DNA of 64,000 nucleotides, from positions 127,515,475 through 127,579,474 of the forward strand of contig NC_133771.1 of NCBI RefSeq assembly GCF_003597395.2, in the 5' to 3' direction. Below are positions 43,611 through 55,060 of this stretch, piece after piece (the stretch's first letter is position 1; every line of letters starts with the position of its first letter). A program made the translations under genes and the position numbers. This DNA is from Chelonoidis abingdonii (taxonomy: Eukaryota; Chordata; Testudines; Testudinidae). The notes beneath the pieces are model-generated. The model was not told the origin of the DNA. It searched no databases and saw only the letters and a list, made by a program, of their open reading frames with translations.

Positions 43611-44374
43611 TAGAGGACCTGCTCAAGTTGTCTTGTGTCTTTTGTCTGATTATAGCTATCACTGACAATGAAAATGGCTGAGTTTGGATCCAGCCATTAG
43701 CCACAAGCTGATTTGGGGAAAATAAAAAAAAAAGTCAAGGAAATTCTGTTTTCATATTAAAAATGTAAAAGCTTATATGCCTTATTCTTGGAAGTGGGCC
43801 TTGACAGGGCAAAAAAAATTAAAGAGAAATAAACTAATCATTACCATCAAACAGAACAAACAGTAGCCCTCAACTTCTGCAGCAGACTGGGAAGGACATA
43901 AAGGCTCACTATTTCCAACTTTAGTCCATAGGACTTTTCAACATAAGGAATCAAAATATTAATTTGTTTAGAAATTTACAGTATTTAATGAACTTTTAAA
44001 GTGTGTTTTTGTGTTATGTATTAAGCATTTATTAGATACTATTATGCACAGCAATTCACTTCTCCAGAAGATTCATTGACATCAAGCCCTATTATTATTC
44101 TTCAACTTGTCAATGTAGGAGACCTTCTGTCCCAAGTCAAGAGTTCTACTATCTGAGTTAATGAGAACTCAATTACTTGATACATGAGAGTCTTACCACT
44201 GGGTCAGAAAGAGTCACATCCTTTCTCCTTGATTAGTGATAACATTGAACAAGAGGCCCTCTGGCTTAATTACAGAGTGCTCTGGTGTATTACTATTGCC
44301 CTCCAGCATTCAAGCCAATTCATTGTGCCGAATGGGTACAGTGCTTATTTCCCTGGCTTGGGACTGAAGACTCA
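43611..44374. other. No gene recognised
   Basis: Unique-looking AT-rich DNA between the CR1 and the PLE tail; no coding or repeat signature. Confidence 0.35.
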
Positions 44375-44391
44375 GAGAATTTGCCTTAAAA

Positions 44392-44493
44392 AGAACAGGA
44401 GTACTTGTGGCCCCTTAGAAACACATTTATTTGAGCATAAGCTTTTGTGGGCTACAGCCCACTTGATCGGATGCATAGAATGGAACATAAAGT
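44392..44493 (-). mobile_element. PLE 3' tail, second subfamily, 17-bp duplication
   Basis: Plus text AAGAACAGGAGTACTTGTGG, CATAAGCTTTTGTGGGCTAC and AGCCCACTTGATCGGATGCA is the reverse complement of a PLE tail related to, but distinct from, the one at 12340-12474. It is flanked by GAGAATTTGCCTTAAAA (44375-44391) and GAGAATTTTCCTTAAAA (44494-44510), a 17-bp target duplication with one mismatch. Confidence 0.88.
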
Positions 44494-44739
44494 GAGAATT
44501 TTCCTTAAAACTTATGGAGAACTCAGTCTCAGTATTTGTTTGCATACACTGGGACAGTACCTAAGTACTCTTGATCTAGACAGTGCTTCCTCTCCAATAC
44601 TGGCACGGGCAGAAGAGGGCAGGGAAGGGATACAGCTCTCCTTCTCCCTGTCAGCTAGGCTATCTGCATTTCGGAAGGCTTGGAGTTAACCCAGGGGGTC
44701 TGATTCACATCTTCTGCCTTTAAAGCCAGGATATCATTA

Positions 44740-44800
44740 AGCAATAACAAAACAAACAAACAAACAAAAAATGACAAAAAAAAGGGAAAAAAAAGAAAAA
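44740..44800 (+). repeat. A-rich tract
   Basis: CAAA units followed by runs of A with G interruptions. It marks the abrupt end of the gypsy-type element and may be the site of a truncating event. Confidence 0.85.
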
Positions 44801-45220
44801 TGGAATGTCTGCCAACACATCTACAACCAACACTGCTGACCCTTCCTGGGACTTCATATCAATATGTAATGTCGGTAGAACAATTGCTTTTGCAGCAGGA
44901 ACTTTAACATGGATTTCACACCATGGGAGCGTTTGATGGGATTTCATGACTTGGGAGTTAACAATAGTTTTAGTAATCTCAGTATCTCTCCATCCAATGT
45001 AGGTCTCCCGATTAACTACCAATTTCTGCTCCCACTGGGGATCAAATAGCTCTGTATCCAAGAGGGTGCAGCATGACATGTGGGCAGTGGTTTGGGGTGT
45101 GAATGGTTCAGCGGGAACATTATATGCCATTGGTGGTCTGGTTATGTCACTCCTTCTCTCTGGAGATTTACTCACACAATTAACTCTCTGAGCCTGGGGT
45201 GCAGCTGGCCTTTCTAGCAC
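44800..45220 (-). pseudogene. Retroviral-type aspartic protease remnant
   Basis: A 166-codon minus-strand frame after the zinc knuckle contains KLVVNRETYIGWRDTEITKT, in which DTE stands where the catalytic D-T/S-G of a retropepsin is expected, followed by VLPTLHIDMKSQEGSAVLVV and VDVLADIP. These match the protease of vertebrate gypsy elements (W-R-D-T-G-A). The Gly to Glu change destroys the active-site triad. The C-terminal Phe-rich run is translation of a poly-A tract on the plus strand, not protein. Confidence 0.62.
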
Positions 45221-45239
45221 CGCTCTGAGCCTCGGTGGG

Positions 45240-46390
45240 CAGACTGGGTAATCCGAGGCAAAGTGACCCAGCTGGTCACAGATAAGATACCGCTTTTCCC
45301 AGTCCCTCCCAGGGATTCTCAGAGGTGGCTTCCTTCCCCCTTGGGTGTCTTGCTTGCCTGAGCCCAGTCCCCATCCTCTGATCCCATGCCTCCTGAATTA
45401 GATTTTCTATCAAGCCCAGGCTGCCTATTTGCATAATGGTCTGCCAACTTCCCCATTAAACACATCTCTCTAGGATTTGTGTCTATTTACCATGTTTTAA
45501 GTCAGAGGTGTGGGGAAGCAGAGCCAATTTTACAGAATTGTTCTAAACTAATTAATTGGTAGGTCTCATAGACTGTGGTACCCCCCAGTATGGTTTCTTA
45601 CATAACCCCTAATTTGGGTTTAAATCTCAGTGTAGTTCAAATCCCCTTGTTTCTGAATTCCCTGAAACTTCCTCCTGTGTTTCAGGGGTCAATCTAAATT
45701 TTTGCAACAAACTTCTTTGCATCACCACTATCTTTATAGTCCTCTCTGTCCATATGAGTGAAAGCATCGAAAGCCTTCTCTGATAGTAATGAGCCAGATA
45801 CTGCAACATGTCCTTCTGCACCACGTGGTTCAATTCACATACCATTTTACAATAATTTAAAAACACACTGATACCATCCCATTCGCTAAAGTGAGGAATA
45901 ATTTGGAGTCTACATCACCCACTGGGACAGGTACATAGGGTCTGTCTCTACCTACTGGATTAGGATTTTACTGGTGCTGCCTGTCCATAACTCTTCTCTT
46001 GTTGCTTCTCCTTCTCTCTCTTCTCATGCTAATGTTGCTTCTCCCACACTACAAGTGGCTGGGCTTCCAGACGCAGCGTGCCCCTCTCTAGCTGCAGTCC
46101 AGGATCTCCACTGAAGTCTGGGTGCAGCATGGTTGTCAATTCTGTCTCTTCTTCCCTACTTCCCTCTGGTGAGTTGTCTCCAAAATTTCCCCCACCTGCT
46201 GGATCCTCTGCCAGTGGGTTGGTGTTCTCTGTGATCCTGGATCATCATTTCTTTTCAGGTTCTCAGAGTGTAACAGATCAATTAGGTGCCTTGTCCACTT
46301 CTCAGTGTTAAGCTGCCTTTCAAGGAATATCTCAACCAGTTGATGTTTTTCAAGCTGTTCATAATTCATTTCCCCCTTCCTCTGCACTTT
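45240..46390 (-). pseudogene. Gypsy-type gag remnant
   Basis: The N-terminal piece (46387-46136) reads MNYEQLEKHQLVEIFLERQL then PTHWQRIQQVGEILETTHQ. The middle piece (45866-45627) reads FLNYCKMVCELNHVVQKDML, a helical capsid-like stretch with LLQKFRLTPETQEEVSGNSE. A Cys/His segment YLICDQLGHFASDYPVC (about 45290-45240) is a zinc knuckle (C-x2-C-x4-H-x4-C) in which one Cys is lost. Frames are separated by stops and shifts; the protein is dead. In active elements gag packages the RNA into particles. Confidence 0.68.
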
Positions 46391-46455
46391 TCTTTGTGCT
46401 CTTCCCTTATATAGTACTTGTTTTCACTGCTGTTGCCATTAATGGCAATTCACAC

Positions 46456-47308
46456 TGTCATAGATTCCATACTACACATGCTGTCACCATAATATCACAG
46501 TTGCAGGGTAACTGAACCCATATTCCCCTCCATGGTTCCTCGAGGCCACTCACTTAACATTTCAGTCTCCCAAATATCACCTCTTTTGGACAGAAATCCG
46601 TGTTTCCCTCTCGACTGACTGGGGTTTTTAAGGCTGTACAGTGTCCTGTCATACACTATGATGTCCCCAGGAAGCCAGTCTGCCTAAAGGCCAGCACCAG
46701 GGCTGACTTTTCTCTCTGAGGACAATGATTAGTGTGCGCCAGCAGTTATAAGTTACCACCCAGCTCTGCCAAGGCAAAATATATTTATTCTTAGGGTAAA
46801 AGCATTTGTAAAAACAATAAACACAGCAGAAACTATTATCTTCCACATGGGGAGGGAGTGGTCTGATAAGCCAAAATCCCTTCCAACCCTTCAGCAAGGG
46901 TTGGCGTCCTTCCATGTGCAGAAGGTCCTGTCTGTTTTATACACAAGCCCTTTATACACAAGTCTTGCTTTGCCCCCTAGACCCCTGAAAATAGATAAAA
47001 CCAGTCTCTCTCCCAATTCCCCAGAAGGTCAAATTCAAAAGTTAGGGAATACATAGCCAGCCTTAAAATTTTGCATTAATCACCCCCAAATGATTCCAAA
47101 TTATCAAAGACAAACCTCACACCACCACCAGTGAGCCGGGAACATCCAAATGCACATCTATATTGATAAAATGGGCTATGAATATTCTATGAATCTCATT
47201 ATAATGGCTTTTTGAGGGTTTCATGCTTTAAACATGAAATACAATGTGGTTCCCAAAGATACAGCCTGTGGTTGTAATGTCTGTCACATCAAACAAAAAT
47301 CTGTGACA
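46456..47308 (-). mobile_element. 5' LTR of the gypsy-type element
   Basis: An 853-bp block; in plus orientation it starts TGTCATAGA and ends TCTGTGACA, an imperfect 9-bp inverted repeat with TG...CA ends. On the minus strand TGTATAAA lies at 46951-46958 (a second TATAAAA just upstream at about 46936) and AATAAA at 46784-46789, about 165 bp downstream, giving the U3-R-U5 order expected for minus-strand transcription into gag. No primer-binding site is obvious immediately after the LTR. Confidence 0.72.
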
Positions 47309-47789
47309 GGTTTTGGAAAGGGCTGATTTGGAATTCAAACAATGGTGAACTCCCCCAAACCATTAGGCTTTTCAAATACGCCAGCAGACTCTGGAAAAGT
47401 CATATTGTCTAGAGTGAAGAAGAACATTATTAGTTGTTCTAAGTATTAAAACGGCTGGATGTTCCTCCTCATAAGTTCCAAGCTATCAGTTGGAAGTTGG
47501 CTAGGTGCTTTTAGTATTGGACATCAAGCACTTTAGAGGAAATAAATAATTGTCTGTATTCACTTAAGGCAATCTATTAATATAAATAATGCACAACAAT
47601 AAAAAGAGGCCTGCAGAGTGTGGGAACTGAAATGAGTAAACATTCTTACACAGAAAAGTCGAAGAAATTGAGCTGATTTCTCAATATAGAGAATAAGACT
47701 TCGGGTCTTTAGTGCTTAAGCCAATCTCTAACTACTAGAGACTAGTAGGAGACCTAATGTACATGGCAGATTATTCCACTTCTGCCTAA

Positions 47790-47907
47790 TGCAAGGTTTC
47801 TTGCAACTTCCTTTTAAACATCTTGTACTGGCCACTTTTGGTGAAAGGATATTTGACTAGATGGGCCACAGTTCTCATTAATTATGGCAATTCTCGTATT
47901 CCTATGA
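47790..47907 (+). mobile_element. CR1-clade 3' tail fragment
   Basis: Text TTGTACTGGCCACTTTTGGT, ATTTGACTAGATGGGCCACA and TATGGCAATTCTCGTATTCC matches the TGGACTAGATGG...CTAGTATGGC...TTCCTATG tail type. 5' truncated; no coding part. Confidence 0.72.
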
Positions 47908-49644
47908 AATTAGAAATCCACTAAAGATCTTGCTATGTACATCTAATTTACCTGTAAAAGATTTAGATACCATAATGATGGGGTGTTACAGAAAAATCGT
48001 AAAATAGACTGCATGGTTTGAATGACAGAAGGACTGTATTCATAATCATTAGCTGGCATGAAATCTTAGATTCAGAGCTTAATCCTGCATAACCAAACTC
48101 TGTGGAGGTTTTGTCATTTACTTCAATGAGAGCAGCACTGAGCACTTGGGACCAATCCTTTTTTCTTTGCTCATACGGAAATTCCCTTGTAATAAATTGG
48201 ACTACTTTCACAAATAAGGAAAGCAGGATTTGGCCAGCAAAACATTACTCTGCATGGGAAATAATTCGAGATTTCTATTGTTGATGTCCTTTTACAATGT
48301 TGAGCTATTGTATCATATAAATTAGAAGTGTACATTGATCAGTGTCGGAAAGTTCTCAAAGCATGAGGCTTTTGTATGTAATATCATATTCTTCCTTTGC
48401 TTTCTCCATCTTTAGATTTCTCTTCAAGAATATAGTGTAGAAGAAAATATAGCAGCAGAAATTCAAAATGGTGGCATTTGCTAAAATGGAACATGAGGCG
48501 TGCCAAACCTGCAGAACACAATCTAAACATCAGAAAATTGGAGGTGAACAGGGAATGCACAAGGAGCTGCCTGATTTTCCTCAAAAAGATATAAACGTAT
48601 GGAATGAGCTGCCAAATAAGGCCACTGAAGTAAGTAGTCTAATGAGTTAAAGAGAAAACCCAGACTATTTCATGTAGATAAGATGAATAGAAGAATACAA
48701 TAAAGAAGCAGGGAGATGGAGTTAAGATACATTTAAATGAGATATGTCGAACCAAGTGTCTCTCTCTTTAAAATCCCAAGGTGTAAAAGATTTAATCTGA
48801 TTGGCATGTATTTGGAATTATAACTTAAATACAGACTGTCAAATTTAGGTATGTAATTTGGGACCTTGACTAAAACATAGCAGGACAGAGCGCTAAAGTA
48901 TCACAGAAAACAACACAAATATTATTAATTTTATACTTAAATAAAGTAAATAAATATATTTAGTATTTATAACCCTTTGGAGTATAGTACATTTGTGTGT
49001 GCATTTTTGTTATATAATAGAAGTTTCTATTATGCAATAATTACATGACTACAGCATACCGTATATCATGTCAGCCTCTGAATAATATTAAGACAAGGTA
49101 CAAAGCCACTCCTTAGTTCCCTGCATGTAAAGGGTTACAAACCAGGTTCTCTGCCTAGCACATGAGTGGTCTGGGATAGAGTTGTAAAAGAAAAGGGGAT
49201 ACAGTTGCAAGGGAGGCACCTAGGGAAGAGGCATGTCCTATCTCCTCCAAGTTTGCTGAAATTTGGAAATGCCTCTGTTGGCTGTTACAAGTAATTTGGA
49301 TTTTATCTGAACTCCCAGTCTGGTGTATCTGTTCACTGGCTTGCAAATACATTTTATAAGCTAGCTCCAAACACAGATCATTACCATGATGCTAGGATAG
49401 AAACCTCTAAATCACTGGTTTAAAGCCAGACCAAGATAGCAGTGAATTAAAATTGTTAACAACTGAAGACTTTTCAGGGACCCATATGAAATGGACTGGT
49501 AATCTCAGTCCAGTTCTTTGTTGTTAGGTGCCGTATTAGAGGACAGCAAGCGTAACTGGTACCATTGCTGGCAGTCTCAGCAGAGAAGCAAAAGACTGAA
49601 AAAAGACTTATCATGCCAGAGGTAATCATCCAGGTGTGAGATAG

Positions 49645-49722
49645 GAGGTGAAATCCTGGCCCCACTGAAATCAGTGGCAAAATGCCTGTTGTCTTCAGTG
49701 GCACCAGGATTTAACCCAAGGC
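49645..49722. repeat. Old palindromic repeat (AAATCCTGGCCCC type)
   Basis: The arms GAAATCCTGGCCCCACTGAA and, in reverse, TTAAATCCTGGTGCCACTGA are near reverse complements around a short centre. A relic MITE-like element. Confidence 0.65.
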
Positions 49723-51124
49723 ATATTGGCACAGCAGTGAAGGTGAGTGCTAAGTTGCCATTGCCCGTGTTGTTCCATGGACAAATAGAAGAATTCAGTC
49801 ACTGTTATTATCAGTCCATTTACTTTTCACAAGCATTACATTCACTCCTAACATATTACTGAATTTTCTTCTAATGGCCTTTCTCTTTCACAAAAGTTCA
49901 GACTTGGCCCTATTGAAGTTATATGTCCTTACAAAGAAGGTCTGAGAGTGTAGGAACTGGTTAGTATGGCTATTTTTTATTCCCTAGTATCAACGGAATT
50001 TATGAAACTATCTATTGCATGTAATTACTTTCTGTAGCTCAGGCCTGTCTCCTCTTGCCCTTGCTGTGTGCGCAGAACTCTCAATTACATTAATGAAACC
50101 TGAGCATGTGCTTTGTGAGGAGAATAAATCCCCTATGTCATTTTGAGAAGTAGGAACTTGAACTGAGTGTACAATGTGAGTCCAAAGGCCTATGGTAGCA
50201 GTTGCCTCCATACTGTTAACAGACTTTAAACTAAGGCTCCTGTTCTATTTTCTCCTTATAATTAGATTTTTTCTACTCTACATATTCATGATCTATTGTG
50301 TACATTTACACATAAGAAGTGTTACCTAAATGTAAGTTAATCTTTTTTTTACCATCAACAATTAATTTATGGAAACAATTCTTCCTGAAAACATTACATG
50401 TGTAGCTTTGTTTAATTAAAACAGAACATTTGCCATCTACAAATGTCACTGCCATCTGGCTGCAGAAAGATTTGAAGTTATGCATTTTCAGAAGAAAACC
50501 CATCTATGCTCTCACCTATCAATGATCAAAATTCATTCCAGGGAGACAGCAGTGTTCCCTCCTCACCCCTCAACACGAGGAAGCTAGCAAATGCTATCGG
50601 CTTTAATTAACATGAAAGAGCCTTAAAAAACAATGAAGTAATAGACATGTTCATGAAAGATAATTATGTCATGTAAGCATTCCCAAAAGTGCTGCTGGCT
50701 CCATTAGAAAGAACATTTTTCTTCTCAGTGAATGTTACAGATATGCAAGATGTGGAAAAATGGCAGCATTCTCATCACAGTTAAAAGCATATGATACGTA
50801 TAAGGTTCCCAGCAAGGCACTGACTGCAATAAATTACCAAGTGTGTGTTCTGTTTTTTTAAATGGACTCGATTTATCATTTTATTGAAAAGGTTCCATTA
50901 TGCTAATGTCTTATAAAATCACTTTCTGCTGTTGCTGGAAGGTCGAGAGGGGATGTACATTTTTACATTTAGAACTAGGAAGTAGTGTAGCAGAGCATTA
51001 CCAAGGGTTAATAAGCCTAAAAGAAGACACATTGGATATGAGTCAACTTTCAAGGACTTTGTAATGTCAATTTTTTAATACAGTCTTAACTAAAGTGCAA
51101 TAATGTTACTATGTTTCTAAGTTT

Positions 51125-51437
51125 TAAGCCAGGTTTGCAATGTAAACTTATATTGATGTAACTAAGTCGCTCAGGGGTGTGAAAAATCCACCCCCCCGGA
51201 GCAACATTACATCGACCTAACTTCCAGTGTAGACAGTGCTATGTCAACAGCAGGGCTTTTCCTGTTGATATAGTTACTGCCTCTCATGGAATTTGATTAA
51301 TTATGCCAATGGGAGAAGTTCTCCTGTCAGCATTGTTGCATCTTCACTAAAGAGCTACAGAATCATTTTATTGAAAAGATTCCATTATGCTAATGTCTTC
51401 TAAAATTACATCATGTTAAGTGTAGACCTGACCTAAC
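51125..51437. mobile_element. MITE, GTCTACACT family, decayed
   Basis: Left end GCCAGGTTTGCAATGTAAAC and reversed right end GTCAGGTCTACACTTAACAT are the inverted repeat. The interior CTCAGGGGTGTGAAAAATCC and CTTCCAGTGTAGACAGTGCT match the element at 36273-36545. A 25-base internal segment (ATTTTATTGAAAAGATTCCA at 51366) repeats text found at 50877-50900, apparently a separate local duplication. Confidence 0.68.
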
Positions 51438-54400
51438 CAGTTTTTAAAAAACTTGATAGAAAAAGCAATAGTTAATTACTAGTGATTGAAAAAATCAGTA
51501 ATTATTAGTGCTAAGGGTTGTTTAGAATACCTCATTTCAAAGAAGACCAAACTAAAGAGTGCCACATCTACTGGTGGCAACATGCTTTAAGGTAATCAGC
51601 TCTCATGCTTCAAGGGTGTGTCGGCAAGGGTCAAGAAAGAATACTTCATCTCTAAAAACAGCACTGCACAGTCTGAGTGCTGCATTCCAGAATTAGGTTT
51701 CTTTCTTCTGAAAGATCAGGTATGGTACTGGAGACTTCCAAAGGAAGGATACTAGAGCTAGATAAACTAATCGTTTGCACTATTATGGCAGCTCCTATGT
51801 TACCATCTCCTAGTTCTACTAAGATGTGATGATTTCCACAAAGCATCAATTCCATCTGCTGGAAATAGGGATTATTTCCAGCAAAGTAGAAGGAGACAGT
51901 TCCATGTGACCAGCAACCTCTCCATGGAGCAACAGGAAGAGCTCTGTGGATCACCAGTGTTTCATCCACGGCCCACTGTTTGGGAACAACTGCACTAGAA
52001 ACAGGTGAGCATAAAAAAAGCAAAGACAGGCAGTATTTGGAAACTGGCTTCGGGTCTGGACCAAATCTCCAAACAAACTCTGGATCACATACCAAAGTGT
52101 TTGGCAGGCCTAATTTGAAAAAAAAAAAAAATATATATATATATATATAAGAAGACTGCACCATATTATGGCCCTGCTTTTCTCCTAACACGTACATTGA
52201 ATTCCAAATGACAAATACAGTTCAATCAGAAAACCAAATATTAGAAAATCAGTTCCTTCTTCATTTCCTGTTCAAGAATCACTGTTTTCTCTCTAACAGT
52301 TGATGTTACCAAAATTTTAAACAGAGCACTGTCTTTCTTGCTCTAAGTGTTGGTAATGTGAATAAAACTTACTGGCAAAACAAAGATTCCTCCCTCGTCG
52401 CATTCTGTGTAGGTACTAGTCACAGTTATGGGTCTTCCATAATCATGGCTATCAGAGACATGCTAGTTCCAAGGGGCCCGGAAGAGGAAGAGAGAGGGAG
52501 TAGAGCCATGGCCACATGCTTTTCCCATCACTGATCAAAAGATTAACAGAGCTGGGACAGCTCAAGGAGGACTCACTGCACCCTTGCAAAGGATGCAAGA
52601 CTGGCTGCTGCAGCCCACATTCTCCTGGAGACATTTTGCCAGAGTAGGGGACAATGTCCATGGGAGTTACCACGGGGGTAACTTCCCACAACCTGCTGGG
52701 ACAGTGCTGTAAGAGCCACAGTTTAATTCCTATTCTATTACTGCCGTAGGATTGATCCTCAGATAGATTTTTCACCTCACCTTTAAATCAACAAACTTCT
52801 TAGAACAACAACTTTTTCAGGCCCCAAATGAACTATACTCAAATATTACACCATACTATGTATTTTCTTTTAAATTAAAGCCAATTCAAGGATTTAACCC
52901 TATTTCTAGAAAAACTGCCAGTGTTCTAAATCATAAAATACCATAGAAAACTGACTAGTTACATGAATTTACTGATGAAATAATACATTTGCTGTGTACC
53001 AGACAAATTATTCCATTTGCTTGTAGAACAATGGAGCGTCCTTTAAGTGAATACCTGTCTAAAGAACTGAATTACCATACAGCTTTTCAACTCTGCATTA
53101 AACAGAATATTACTGCATAAAGAGAAAAAAACCAAACTCTATCCAGATGTATTCATATAAAAGTGAGGAAAAAAAAGTAAACTCAATGTAAATACTTTGG
53201 TGCCTGCTTATCATTAGACCTAGAGCTTGACAAAGCTTGGGGGGGAAGAGCTAATTATTTAATGTAAACTGAAGAGGATACTGTTTTACCCACTTCAAGT
53301 ATCGATTCACGCTGATCAGCATGGACCTAAAGTAGATTTAATTCATGAATTTATTTTATTATTAATCCATCAATGATTTCTCCCAATAAGCAAGGGGGGA
53401 AAAAAAACAAAACTCTTTATACAGAGTAGTTTCCTTTTGAAAAGTGCTAGTAAATGACAGAGAAATCTGCTTAGAAAACTATTTTTTTTCTTTTTAAAAT
53501 GAATGGTAAATATTAGATATCCAGTTTTCTGACACAGCACGCTAAAGCAGGTCATGAGCAAAAAATAACTGCATCATTGTACTTGTCTTCATTTTGTCTG
53601 GTTCAGTTATTGAGCAGTTATACGGGTTCATGTCCCACAGTATCAGTACAGATGTTCATGCAATGCTGGAGGCCGTTTTGGATGGGTCAGTGCCCATGTT
53701 TTGATGATATTCTCAAGGAGATGATGAGAAAAAACAGCAGTATATTTTAGATCTAGGAGTAATCAGACTAATGCCATATTAAAATGGGGAAGTGGAGAAG
53801 AACATCATACTGTTACCTGACCTGGAACTAATTTGACAGTGTATGTTTAGAATTACTTGTCACATTTCTAAAACTACTTCAGAAACTTGGGTTGCCCACT
53901 TGCTTCAAGCAAAATTAGGACACAGAGCACTTTCCTATCCTTTACAGGCTTCCTAACAATTCAAAGCACAATGTTAAGTTATTTTATTACTGTATTTAAG
54001 TGAGAAGATGCTTTCAAAAATGCCTTATAGATTATAAAAAACCATAATTTTTTTAACAATTACACAAATATATTCATATTTCAAATAACAGTCATAAAAT
54101 TATGGTAATATCCTGAATTAAATATAAATTTTCTTACACCTCACCAGATTACGTCTTGGATATTCTACCCGCCCTTACTCATACTTTCTAGAATTACACA
54201 GGAAGGATGCCTTGAACATAGACTTTTCAGCTCTAGCAAGGCCTTCACTACTAGTATGAAGAAGAAGCAAGCCCAAACTTGAGTACCTTATTCTTACTTT
54301 TTACCTTTCTTTGCCAGTATCAATGGACACTTGTGCATCTCTTATGCTTTTCTTAGGCAGGATTAATGGAAAAAGGCCTTCTGACACAGTGGCAGCAGCT

Positions 54401-54587
54401 AAGCTGGGCTAAGGACTAACCTCACTGGTGTGCCAGCTATAGTATTTATTTGCTTTAGCCCTTCTTCCAGCCATTCTTTCTAGTTTCTGATTTATATTAA
54501 TTAATATCAACTTCCCAACTGTCTATGTGGTTTGAAGGGGTGGTCTATTTCACCACAATGAAAGCTGATACTTTACCACCACCTAGG
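51438..54587. other. No gene recognised
   Basis: A 181-codon minus-strand frame (51652-52197) crosses the A-tract/(AT)n repeat and shows no conserved motif, so I do not call it. The rest is AT-rich without exon or element signatures. Confidence 0.35.
52118..52149. repeat. Poly-A followed by (AT)n microsatellite
   Basis: Thirteen A residues (52118-52130) then a pure AT run (52131-52149). Confidence 0.95.
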
Positions 54588-55060
54588 AACATGGTTATAA
54601 ATGGGGTATCTGTGTCCAGTATGATGGTGCCAACCTGCCCTATTATCTACAGCCCTGAGTGATTAAACTTATCCTGACTTCCTCCAGTCTGGCAGGAGAC
54701 AGTACAACTACACACTGAGAAGATGCAGGGTGGTGGTGGAATGTGATTTTGGCAGAATGAAGACAAGATAAAGCTGCTTACAGACTCATTTGGACTGTGA
54801 CGTGTATAGTGTCATATACATAATTGAGACTTCTTGTGTGCTTCACAATACATGTGAAGATAAAAGGGAATACCTGGGGACAGAATGGATCAAGGACAAT
54901 AAAGGTTTGAAGTCTGCTCTCAAACAACCACCTGCTCTACTTCTTGATGCTGGTGCAGTGTCCATTACAGGATGCCTTGTACGCCCGGATTCTCAAGCTG
55001 CCTGGGGAGTACAGGGGAGCAGGAGGACGATTAATGGTGCTGACTACTGGAGTTGATGCT
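54588..55060 (+). pseudogene. PIF/Harbinger transposase C-terminal fragment
   Basis: Plus-strand translation across frames shows VINGVSVSSMMVP near 54596, then RVVVECDFGRMKTR near 54727 followed by SCLQTHLDCDVYSVIYII and CVLHNTCEDKREYLGTEW (54800-54895). The order RxVVExAFGRLKxRW...VLHN(I/L)CE is the conserved end of Harbinger transposases (HARBI1-like DDE nucleases), including the last catalytic Glu of VVE. At least two frame changes and stops break it. No terminal repeats located. A domesticated HARBI1 gene is unlikely given the breaks. Confidence 0.65.

Larger units (their letters stand above)
44720..47308 (-). mobile_element. Gypsy-type LTR retrotransposon, 5' half (LTR, gag, start of protease)
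   Basis: On the minus strand: 5' LTR (47308-46456), leader, gag (about 46390-45240) and a protease-like segment (45220-44800), then an A-rich plus-strand tract (44740-44800) where the element stops. No RT, integrase or 3' LTR follows. The order LTR-gag-protease and the protein motifs fit Ty3/gypsy-class elements. Frames are interrupted repeatedly. Confidence 0.72.
47309..51124. other. Mostly unique sequence; small old repeats
   Basis: No gene recognised. A CR1 tail lies at 47790-47907. Old palindromic repeats with CACTGAAATCAGTGGCAAAA / TCTTCAGTGGCACCAGGATT arms occur near 49645-49720 and related text near 48070-48160. Open frames of 60-82 codons carry no motif. Confidence 0.4.

Noticed and set aside
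48468..48650. 60-codon plus-strand frame ending in NVWNELPNKATEVSSLMS as an exon
   Set aside because: The WNELPxxxTEV text resembles the C-terminal region of CR1-type ORF2, so a decayed LINE scrap is more likely; too little sequence to call either.
51652..52197. 181-codon open frame on the minus strand
   Set aside because: It runs through a poly-A/(AT)n simple repeat (giving Phe and Tyr-Ile runs) and shows no recognisable domain or splice boundaries.
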